A program made the position numbers and the translations under genes. The notes under the pieces were generated by a model. The model saw only the letters and a program-made list of their open reading frames with translations, made no database searches and was not told the DNA's origin. A stretch of DNA of 64,000 nt from Leucobacter sp. CX169 (GTDB lineage: Bacteria; Actinomycetota; Actinomycetes; Actinomycetales; Microbacteriaceae), in assembly GCF_017161405.1 (NCBI RefSeq), contig NZ_CP071051.1, positions 1,612,001-1,676,000 on the forward strand, written 5' to 3'. Shown piece by piece: positions 1-6,366 of this stretch (the stretch's first letter is position 1; every line of letters begins with the position of its first letter).

Positions 1-2
1 TC

Positions 3-1034
3 GCGCTCATGCGACTCGTGTCGGCTCCACTCGCTGGATGGCTGGTCAGCCGCTTCGGCGAACGGCGCATCTACACAATCGGCATTCTGATCGTCGCGCT
101 CTCCACCGGAGCCTGCGCCCTCGCGGCGAGTTATCCGCAGCTGATCGTGCTCCGCGGCCTCGGCGGTATCGGATCCGCGATGTTCAGCATCGCGGCGACC
201 GCGCTGCTCGTGAAGGTCAGCCCGGTCGAGGCTCGCGGGCGGGTCGCCAGCATCAATTCGGCTGGCTTCCTCCTCGGCGGCCTGCTCGGACCCGTGTTCG
301 GTGCACTGGTGGCGAGCTTCGGGATCCGAGCGCCTTTCGTCTTCTACTTCATTACGTTGGTGGCCGCCGCCACCATCGTCAGCGTCGCCCTGCGGGGCTC
401 GAAGGTCGCGGGTGTTGCCGGGCCGCGCCTCGCGAGCGACCTGGAGCCGCTGCCGCTACGAGAAGCCCTTCGCCTCCCCGAGTTTCGCGCGCTCCTCTTC
501 TCGGTCTTCAGCTTCGGCTGGTCATCGTTTGGCGTGCGCGTCTCAGTAGTACCACTCTTTGTCGCGGCAGCGCTCGGCGGCGATGCCAGTGTCGCGGCAT
601 GGGTGCTCGCCGCGTATGCCGCAGGGAACGCGCTGCTCATCTTCCCCGCCGGCCGATGGACTGATCGGCTAGGCCGCAAGCCCTTGCTCATCATCGGCAT
701 GGCGATCATGACGCTCGGCTACCTGGTGTTTCCCGCCTCGCCGACGGTCGGCCTCGCGATGGCCTGCATGTTCGTTGCCGGTGCCGGATCCGCTCTCGCG
801 AACCCGGCGCAGCAGGCAGTGCTCGCCGACGTCGTGGGCAAGCGACCGGGTGGAACCGTGGTCGCCGCGTACTCGATGTCCGCAGACCTGGGTGGCGTGC
901 TCGGCCCACTCATCGCCGGTGCGATTGTGGACCTCGCCGGCTTTGGCTGGGCCTTCGCCGCAACGGCGGCACTCCTCGTGGTCGCGCTGTCGTTCTGGGG
1001 CGTGTCTCCCGACTCGCGCCGGCGAACCGCCTAG
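3..1034 (+). CDS. MFS transporter, N-terminus outside the window
   Basis: Major facilitator superfamily permease of the inner membrane, substrate unknown. The frame is open to the window edge, and the first residues resemble the MFS motif A loop (GWLVSRFGERR), which normally lies between helices 2 and 3, so helices 1-2 are missing here. A second motif-A-like loop (GRWTDRLGRKP, near residue 215) marks the start of the second six-helix half. About ten hydrophobic segments are visible. The stop shares the tetranucleotide CTAG with the stop of convergent def. Family assignment is secure; a drug-efflux role is only a guess. Confidence 0.85.
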   Translation, partial: ALMRLVSAPLAGWLVSRFGERRIYTIGILIVALSTGACALAASYPQLIVLRGLGGIGSAMFSIAATALLVKVSPVEARGRVASINSAGFLLGGLLGPVFGALVASFGIRAPFVFYFITLVAAATIVSVALRGSKVAGVAGPRLASDLEPLPLREALRLPEFRALLFSVFSFGWSSFGVRVSVVPLFVAAALGGDASVAAWVLAAYAAGNALLIFPAGRWTDRLGRKPLLIIGMAIMTLGYLVFPASPTVGLAMACMFVAGAGSALANPAQQAVLADVVGKRPGGTVVAAYSMSADLGGVLGPLIAGAIVDLAGFGWAFAATAALLVVALSFWGVSPDSRRRTA

Positions 1035-1597
1035 CCCTCGAGGTCGTCGATTCCCGGGGTCCAGCTGATGCCGGGCTCGCCCCAGCCGTTGCGCCGCTCT
1101 GCCTTCATCGCGCGACGCGAGAACGGCAGCACGAGGCGGTCAACGTAGAGCAGCCCCTCGAGGTGGTCGTACTCGTGCTGCAGGATGCGGGCGAACCAAC
1201 CGCTCGCCGTGATCTCGAACGGCTTGCCCTCGATATCTTGCGCCCGCAGCAGCGCGCGGTCGGACCGGCGCAGCGCGTACCGCTCCCCGGGGAAGGAGAG
1301 GCAGCCCTCTTCCTCGGTTTCTTCGCTGGGCAGGCCTGGCTCGGGCGGCGAGATCCAGAGCTCGGGGTTGATCGCGACGCCCCGGGCAGGGGCCTCGTCC
1401 TGGTCGGCGTAGTCCCAGACGAAGACGCGGAGGCCCACGCCCACCTGCGGCGCCGCGAGCCCGACGCCGGGGGCGGCGACGGTCGTCTCGAACATGTCGC
1501 TCACCAACGTCCGCAGTTCCTGGTCGAACTCGGTGACGGGAGCAGCGGGGCGATGCAGCACGGGTTCGCCCGAGATGCGAATGGGAAGAATGGCCAT
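1031..1597 (-). CDS. def: peptide deformylase
   Basis: Removes the N-formyl group from nascent proteins in the cytoplasm; Fe/Zn metalloenzyme. All three family motifs are present: GVGLAAPQ (residues 44-51), EGCLS (97-101, metal ligand Cys99) and HEYDH (141-145, two His ligands and catalytic Glu). The length of 188 residues is normal for actinobacterial Def. The ATG start gives the usual N-terminus (MAILPIRISGEPVLH). It is convergent with the MFS gene and divergent from orn, with about 100 bp between starts. Confidence 0.96.
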   Translation of the reverse strand: MAILPIRISGEPVLHRPAAPVTEFDQELRTLVSDMFETTVAAPGVGLAAPQVGVGLRVFVWDYADQDEAPARGVAINPELWISPPEPGLPSEETEEEGCLSFPGERYALRRSDRALLRAQDIEGKPFEITASGWFARILQHEYDHLEGLLYVDRLVLPFSRRAMKAERRNGWGEPGISWTPGIDDLEG

Positions 1598-1698
1598 GCG
1601 TCAAGCCTAACCATCCCTGGCCGCTCGGGCGGACGCAGTGGGCGATAGACTCGTCCCCGCGCCAGCACCCCGCATGCGCCGCAGAAGGAGCACACGTC

Positions 1699-2343
1699 AT
1701 GTCGAACACCCCCGCCGAGCAACTCGTCTGGATCGACTGTGAGATGACCGGCCTGGACGTCGAGAACGATGGCCTCGTGGAAATCGGCGTCATCGTGACC
1801 GATTTCGACCTTGTCCCGCTCGATCCAGGATTCCAGCTCGTGATCAACCCCGGACCGCAGGCGCTCGCGCAGATGAACGATTTCGTCCGCAACATGCACG
1901 AGACATCGGGGCTTTCCGAGCTCATCGAGGAAGGGGCCACCCTCGAAGAAGCCGAGGCACAGGTGATCGCCTACATTGATCGCTTTGTCCCCGCAGGCCG
2001 CCGCCCACTGGTCGCCGGCAACACGATCGGCATGGATCGCCGCTTCATCACGCGCTACATGCCGACGCTTGACGAGCGCCTGCACTACCGCAGTGTCGAC
2101 GTCTCTACGTTGAAAGAACTCGCCCGCCGCTGGCACCCGAAGGCCTTCTTCAACGCCCCAGACAAGCACGGCGGGCACCGCGCACTCGCGGATATCGCCG
2201 AGTCGATCCAGGAACTCGCGTACTTCCGCGCAGCGTCGCTCGTTGACTCCCCCGGTCCCGATTCGAAGCGCGCCGGTCAGTTGTCCGCGGCCACCGTCGA
2301 GCAGTTCGCTTCGCTCGTTGAGTCCGCAGGAACGCCCGAATAG
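1699..2343 (+). CDS. orn: oligoribonuclease
   Basis: 3'-5' exoribonuclease that degrades 2-5 nt RNAs and pGpG to mononucleotides; essential in many bacteria. DEDDh exonuclease: the first acidic pair is in WIDCEMTGLD (Asp13, Glu15), and the later His/Asp motif is in GGHRALADIAESI. The 214-residue length fits, with a short C-terminal tail. An AGAAGGAG ribosome site precedes the ATG. It lies immediately upstream of tRNA-His, and its pGpG role could link it to the c-di-GMP genes near 52-55 kb (inference). Confidence 0.96.
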   Translation: MSNTPAEQLVWIDCEMTGLDVENDGLVEIGVIVTDFDLVPLDPGFQLVINPGPQALAQMNDFVRNMHETSGLSELIEEGATLEEAEAQVIAYIDRFVPAGRRPLVAGNTIGMDRRFITRYMPTLDERLHYRSVDVSTLKELARRWHPKAFFNAPDKHGGHRALADIAESIQELAYFRAASLVDSPGPDSKRAGQLSAATVEQFASLVESAGTPE

Positions 2344-2436
2344 CCCGCGCGACCCGCCCGGGGGTAGCCGATTGGAACTTCCCCCAGATCGTCGGTTATG
2401 ATGGTCAGGTTGCCTCGCATCGGCGAGAAAACACAT

Positions 2437-2513
2437 GGTGGCTATAGCTCAGTTGGTAGAGCACCGGCTTGTGGTGCCGGTGGTCGCGGGTTCGAGCCCC
2501 GTTAGCCACCCCA
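2437..2513 (+). tRNA. tRNA-His (GTG), island integration site
   Basis: Full cloverleaf: acceptor stem GTGGCTA (2438-2444) pairs with TAGCCAC (2503-2509). The extra G-1 (2437) opposite C73 (2510), diagnostic of tRNA-His, is encoded, and CCA is encoded (2511-2513). The anticodon stem CCGGC/GCCGG encloses the loop TTGTGGT with anticodon GTG at 2471-2473. The T arm is GCGGG-TTCGAGC-CCCGT. The 3' end is the left boundary of the integrated island, and a recombinase reading frame on the minus strand runs into the tRNA. Confidence 0.97.
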
Positions 2514-2518
2514 TAGTG
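2512..2518. repeat. candidate attL core (7-bp direct repeat)
   Basis: The sequence CATAGTG here recurs at 35050-35056, exactly where core gene order resumes with the displaced terminator of tRNA-His. A short core is normal for large serine recombinases. A 7-bp match alone is weak; the position is what makes it credible. Confidence 0.55.
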
Positions 2519-2582
2519 GTGAGGTTCAAACCCTCGACAAGATTATCCAGTCTTATGAAGGTTTGGGCCTCACCTTTTTTTG
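2518..2582 (+). terminator. Rho-independent terminator brought by the island for tRNA-His
   Basis: The 15-bp arms 2518-2532 and 2560-2574 (GGTGAGG...AAACC pairing with GGTTT...CCTCACC, two G-T pairs) enclose a 27-nt loop and are followed by a run of seven T. It ends plus-strand transcription from tRNA-His and lies inside the antisense coding region of the recombinase. The original terminator is now at 35051-35099. Confidence 0.75.
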
Positions 2583-3636
2583 TTTTTGCACCTGTTGATG
2601 CAGCTACTGCTTCGTTTGCCGCCGCTGCCCAGTTCAGTGCGTTCGCCTGCTGCTCGGCATCACACAGCGACCCATACGGTCGCTGGTACTCAGCCCGCGC
2701 TTCCCCGTTTTCATCGATGAAGATTTTACGAAAGAACGCCTGGTTGCAGATCCGCCGATTCGCATCATCGCAGCGCCCATAGATTAGCGACACGTTCGCG
2801 AGTAACGCGAGTGAATCTTCAAGGTTTTCACGTGATGACGCGTACTCTTCGTGATGCGCGTTTATGCGATGCTCAATATCTTCGAGCCGGTTCGAAATCC
2901 TCCCCTGCTCACGCTTCAACAAATCAAGCGGCACTGCCCCTGCATAGTGAGCCTGCAACAGCTTGGTGCGCTCTTCATCGAGCTGGTTTCGTTCGACAGC
3001 AAGGTTTGCAAGCTCAGCCGATTCGCTGGCCATTAGCCGATCGAATTCGGCATGCAGCATGCCAGCAAGTGACTGCCGCACCTCGCCACTCACTTGTATG
3101 CGCTCGTAGTACGCCTCGATGAGCCGTTCGACATCTTCAATGAGCACGGCCTGCCGCGTGCAGTTTGTTTTCTTTGAATGCCTACCGTTGCACACGAAAT
3201 ATGGGTAGATCTTGCCGTGCCGGTTCTTTGCGTTGACAATAATCAACCGCTCACCGCACTGCCCGCAATACACGGTGCCCTTCAAGTAATGGTCATGCAC
3301 CTGGGTCGCGTCGGCCGCTGACTTGTGCGAATCCAACACGTTCTGCACCTGATACCAGACCTCTTTCGGCACGATCACCTCGTGCGCACCCGGGTAGGTT
3401 GCGCCTTTGAATCTGACGACTCCGGTGTAATAGGGGTTTGTGAGGATGCGCTGCAAGCCCGACAGGCTGATCGGCTTTGATGGCCGCTTCGGTGTCGGCA
3501 GTGTCGTGAGCCCTCGGCGTTCGAGTTCTCGGTGCAGCTGTGAGAGAGTCCACCTGCCTGAAGCGAAGGGTCTGCTGCACGGTTAGGTGACATCTGAGTT
3601 GGCTTGCCCGGGAGGGCGGCCTGGAAGGATGTCATT

Positions 3637-3945
3637 GTGCCTAAGCCTTATCCCAGTGAGTTCCGTGACGGTGTTGTGAAAGTCGCTCGAGGTCGCGAAC
3701 CCGGAGTGACGATTGAGCAGATCGCGAAAGACTTCGGGGTCCATCCGATGACGCTGCAGAAATGGTTGCAACGCGCTGCGGTCGATGACGGCTCTAAGCC
3801 GGGCCAGGCCCGCGGCGAGGCGGTGGAGCTGCGCGAAGCGCGCAAGAGGATCCGCCTCCTTGAGCAGGAGAACGAGGTCCTCCGGCGGGCTGCGGCATAT
3901 CTGTCGCAGGCGAATCTGCCGGGAAAAGGCTCTACCCGCTCGTGA
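3637..3945 (+). CDS. IS3-family transposase OrfA
   Basis: Small DNA-binding subunit, 102 residues. It has a helix-turn-helix (GVTIEQIAKDFGVHPMTLQK) followed by a leucine-zipper stretch (EARKRIRLLEQENEVLRRAA). I chose the GTG at 3637 (VPKPYPSEFRD) because GGAAGG lies just upstream. The stop TGA overlaps the GTG start of OrfB (GTGA), an arrangement in which a -1 frameshift usually yields the OrfAB fusion transposase. Confidence 0.88.
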   Translation: MPKPYPSEFRDGVVKVARGREPGVTIEQIAKDFGVHPMTLQKWLQRAAVDDGSKPGQARGEAVELREARKRIRLLEQENEVLRRAAAYLSQANLPGKGSTRS

Positions 3946-4832
3946 AGGAGCTCGCCGAGGACAGGATCCCTGTCGCGGTGACGTGCCGGGTCCTCAAGCT
4001 TGCTCGCCAGCCTTACTACCGGTGGCTGCTCGACCCGATCGCCGGTAGTGAGGTGGTCGAGGCATATCGTGCGAACGCGCTGTTCGATGCCCACCACGAC
4101 GATCCCGAGTTCGGTCACCGGCTGCTCGCGGACGAGGCCCGCGACGTCGGGGAGGCAATGGCTGACCGGACAGCGTGGCGCATCTGCCGTGACAACGCGT
4201 GGTGGAGCGTGTTCGGGAAGAAACGGGGCAGGAACGGCAAGAAGCCCGGCCCGGCCGTCCACGACGATCTCTGCACGGTCACCGACGAGAATGGTCGTGT
4301 CCGGCACGAGTTCACCGCCGAGAAGCCGAACCAACTCTGGCTGACCGATATCACCGAGCACAGGACCACCACGGACGGCAAGCTCTACCTCTGCGCGATC
4401 AAAGACGTGTTCTCGAACAAGATCGTCGGGTACTCGATCGACTCCAGAATGAAGTCCAGTCTGGCCGTCAACGCTCTGGAGAATGCCATCGCGATGCGCG
4501 GTGACGTCGCCGGCTGTGTGGTTCACAGCGATCGTGGATCGCAATTTCGCAGCCAGAAGTTCCTGCGGGCTCTGACCCGCAATCGCCTCGTCGGGTCGAT
4601 GGGCAGAGTCGCCTCATGCGGTGACAACGCTGCCATGGAATCGTTCTTCAGTCTGCTCCAAAAGAACGTCCTCAACCGCCGTTCCTGGGCCACCCGCGAG
4701 GAGCTGCGCATAGCGATCGTGATCTGGATCGAACGAACCTACCACCGCCGCCGACGCCAACCCCGACTCGGCCGTTTGACCCCGATCGATTTCGAGGCCA
4801 TCATGAACACGCCAGCCGCACTGGCTGCGTGA
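3942..4832 (+). CDS. IS3-family transposase OrfB (DDE integrase core)
   Basis: Catalytic subunit, 296 residues, RNase-H-fold rve domain. The DDE triad is visible: Asp in QLWLTDITEH, Asp in VVHSDRGSQF, Glu in NAAMESFFSLL. The N-terminal HTH_21-type region includes ARQPYYRWL. The frame is intact, so the element may still be active. It overlaps OrfA by 4 nt. Confidence 0.92.
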   Translation: MKELAEDRIPVAVTCRVLKLARQPYYRWLLDPIAGSEVVEAYRANALFDAHHDDPEFGHRLLADEARDVGEAMADRTAWRICRDNAWWSVFGKKRGRNGKKPGPAVHDDLCTVTDENGRVRHEFTAEKPNQLWLTDITEHRTTTDGKLYLCAIKDVFSNKIVGYSIDSRMKSSLAVNALENAIAMRGDVAGCVVHSDRGSQFRSQKFLRALTRNRLVGSMGRVASCGDNAAMESFFSLLQKNVLNRRSWATREELRIAIVIWIERTYHRRRRQPRLGRLTPIDFEAIMNTPAALAA

Positions 4833-4865
4833 CTAGAAACTGTCACCTAACCGTGCAGCAGACCC

Positions 4866-5150
4866 CAACTAGGCAACAGTTGCGGCACAAGAGAAGACTT
4901 CTGACACTCAGTCCAATTTGCTAGTAATCGCGCACAGTTGAAGCGCCTTCTCTTGACCTCGGGGACCTCCACGACCGATGGGCAAGCGAACAGTTTGTCA
5001 GTACGGTGACATGCATCGCATTAAATGAGTTTTGCCATGGCACTGGCACTGGCACTGGCACTGGCAACAAGATAAGCGCGATCGTCATCAGCCAGGAGAT
5101 TCGTTCTGTAGCTGATTTTGCGTCGGTATTAGAGGTGCATGGCTCGCGGT
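4866..5150. other. non-coding stretch with hexanucleotide tandem repeat
   Basis: No supportable gene. The long minus-strand frame across it is a shadow that continues through the neighbouring membrane-protein gene. The only structure seen is a GGCACT tandem repeat at 5039-5064. Confidence 0.6.
5039..5064. repeat. GGCACT hexanucleotide tandem repeat, about 4.3 units
   Basis: Four perfect GGCACT units followed by a partial unit. It lies outside any gene, downstream of the small membrane-protein gene, and may vary in copy number between strains. Confidence 0.85.
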
Positions 5151-5504
5151 TCAAGCTGAAATAAGCTGTTGATCCGCTGCTTGCTGCGTTACCCGGCGAA
5201 TGCGCCGCTCTGCGATCCGCACTTTGGCGAGCACACCAATTGAGATGACGCCGTTCAGGATGAACTTCACCGCGTTCCAAATGCATACCAGCGCCACAAG
5301 ATACAGCCACTTTGGTGAACCCTGCGCGATGAGCACCGTGATGAAACTCGCCACGTAGAAGTAGACGATCGCGATCAGCATCGCTGGTGCGCCCCATTTG
5401 AGGCCACGGCGAGTACGGAGCGCATCGAGCACGATGTTGGTCGGCATGAACCGGCGCATGAAAATACGGGTGTAGATGCTGAGCGTCCAGATGATGCAAA
5501 ACAT
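5151..5504 (-). CDS. small conserved membrane protein (copy 1)
   Basis: 117 residues, function unknown. N-terminal basic/aromatic segment (MFCIIWTLSIYTRIFMRRFM), then ALRTRRGLKWGAPAML, two or three hydrophobic helices (about 40-60 and 68-90) and a basic C-terminus (RIAERRIRRV). The start is placed at MFCIIW by alignment with the paralogue at 22610-22972 (roughly 55% identical) and by GAGAGG 9 nt upstream. I recall similar small actinobacterial proteins annotated as 'sulfate permease', but nothing here supports transport. The leader is unusual (see 5505-5616). Confidence 0.75.
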   Translation of the reverse strand: MFCIIWTLSIYTRIFMRRFMPTNIVLDALRTRRGLKWGAPAMLIAIVYFYVASFITVLIAQGSPKWLYLVALVCIWNAVKFILNGVISIGVLAKVRIAERRIRRVTQQAADQQLISA

Positions 5505-5616
5505 GGGAACAGTCCTCTCCAAGTCGAGAGGCGACAGGAGAAAGAAAAACTGTTCAGCCAAGGCCGTTGAGTTGTGTCACCGCTTGTGGCGATGGCGTAG
5601 CAGGTAGAGGTCGCCT
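5505..5616 (-). promoter_or_regulatory. conserved leader RNA of the small membrane-protein gene (copy 1)
   Basis: The 67 nt at 5550-5616 match 23016-23082 with only four differences, a closer match than the coding regions they precede. On the sense strand a hairpin CATCGC-CACAA-GCGGTG (5578-5594) is followed by a second hairpin CCTCTC-GACTTG-GAGAGG (5514-5531) whose 3' arm is the Shine-Dalgarno sequence. A short frame (GTG start 5580, stop at 5554, reading TQLNGLG after the start) also occurs in the other copy, where it begins with ATG. Confidence 0.6.
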
Positions 5617-5832
5617 ATCCCCAAATTACGCCTCTTCGTTGAGGAATGGAAGTCCTCGACCCGCGTCTACCTTGCCTTGGTCAACCTCTCAACATCGGTA
5701 ATCGATCTCAAGTTGTGTCTTGAAACAGCGATGCTCAGAGTCGACCGATATGTATCCCCAACGGATGGATGTCATAGGTGCCCGATAGACTCGAAAGCAC
5801 CAAGAGTCGATGACGCACTGGAAAGGATGTCG
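5617..5832. other. intergenic region ahead of the kinase operon
   Basis: This should hold the divergent promoters for the membrane-protein leader (leftward) and the kinase-vWA-PP2C operon (rightward). A plus-strand frame is open from 5677, but its residues do not look coding and the ribosome site supports a start at 5833. No operator could be recognised. Confidence 0.4.
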
Positions 5833-6366
5833 ATGGCTCGCTACTCTTCTGGCCGGTGGTCTCGCCCCGCAACCGGACGTCAAATTGCTGCGCTCAAGGC
5901 GCACGGAAATTACGACAGAAAGTACTACTCGATGGGTCGCGCGAGCCAAGTAATCGGCAAGTCAGTAGCCACCGGTTCTTCTCGTGGAAATGGATCTGGG
6001 AGATCCAGTTCCTACGCGCGACCAACTTCGACCGCGCCATCTGGGGAGTCGCTCAGCTCGCTAGTTGCCGACCTACTCGGCGTACCAGCAACGATGGATG
6101 CGCTCTTGGGCCAGGCACTGGATCACGCCGCTCAGGCTCCCGCCGACTTGATCGATCCAGTCGAGTCAGTCGTCTTCACTCTCGCAGCCGATGAGAAAGA
6201 TCCAAAAAATCCTCGCATCCAGGTGGACGCCGCAGTGTCTCGGAATCCTGATCACAGTGGCGACATTGAGATAGGTGTCCAATTCACGAGCAATGTCGAG
6301 TTCGGTGATGCCCCACCAGCCCCGAAACCAGAAGGCTTCCAGAGCGGTGTCGTGTTCAATGACTAA
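5833..6366 (+). CDS. small protein at the head of the kinase-vWA-phosphatase operon
   Basis: 177 residues, family not recognised. The N-terminus (RPATGRQIAALKAHGNYDRK then YYSMGRASQVIG) resembles a short helical motif often found at the ends of DNA-associated or phage proteins. A Ser/Gly/Arg-rich linker follows (about residues 43-70), then an acidic C-terminal domain with a hydrophobic segment (LSSLVADLLGVPATMDALL). I took the ATG at 5833 (MARYSSGRW) because AAAGGA lies just upstream; a longer frame from 5677 looks non-coding. Its stop overlaps the kinase start by 8 nt (ATGACTAA), implying translational coupling. It may be an adaptor or substrate of the kinase (inference). Confidence 0.7.
   Translation: MARYSSGRWSRPATGRQIAALKAHGNYDRKYYSMGRASQVIGKSVATGSSRGNGSGRSSSYARPTSTAPSGESLSSLVADLLGVPATMDALLGQALDHAAQAPADLIDPVESVVFTLAADEKDPKNPRIQVDAAVSRNPDHSGDIEIGVQFTSNVEFGDAPPAPKPEGFQSGVVFND

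Larger units (their letters stand above)
2449..3567 (-). pseudogene. large serine recombinase, N-terminal catalytic domain lost
   Basis: C-terminal part of a large serine integrase. It has a recombinase domain (ending SLSGLQRILTNPYYTGVVRFKG), then a zinc ribbon (CGQCGERL ... FVCNGRHSKKTNC) and a coiled-coil region (about residues 130-220 of the part after the TTG at 3456). The frame stays open upstream from 3456 to the IS junction at 3567 (FASGRWTLSQLHRELERRGL), so the missing resolvase domain with the catalytic serine was removed at the IS junction. The last residues (MGWLTGLEPATTGTTSRCST) are encoded by the tRNA-His gene antisense, showing that the 3' end was set by integration. The island can no longer excise with this enzyme. 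G+C is visibly lower than in the core. Confidence 0.85.
3568..4865 (+). mobile_element. IS3-family insertion sequence (copy 1)
   Basis: Terminal inverted repeats of about 24 bp: GGGTCTGCTGCACGGTTAGG at the left, with the perfect complement at the right end (4842-4865). Two overlapping transposase frames lie inside. No 3-4 bp target duplication flanks it, and the left junction cuts the recombinase gene, so a deletion or IS-IS recombination probably accompanied or followed insertion. A remnant of the same right end is at about 33691-33771. Confidence 0.88.

Noticed and set aside
1140-1940. Long minus-strand frame across def and orn
   Set aside because: Arg/Gly/Pro-rich shadow of def and orn in another frame; both real genes have full catalytic motifs.
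2449-3456. Intact 335-residue recombinase
   Set aside because: The frame continues upstream to the IS junction and lacks the catalytic serine domain, so this is a truncated gene, not a short functional one.
3568-4865. Target-site duplication around IS copy 1, and around IS copy 2 (10977-12326)
   Set aside because: No matching 3-4 bp direct repeats at either pair of ends. The GGTC/GACC seen at copy 1 is an extension of the inverted repeat.
5550-5570. LexA-type SOS box in the duplicated leader
   Set aside because: GAAC-N4-TTTC/TTCT does not match the actinobacterial GAAC-N4-GTTC palindrome, despite the neighbouring umuC fragment.
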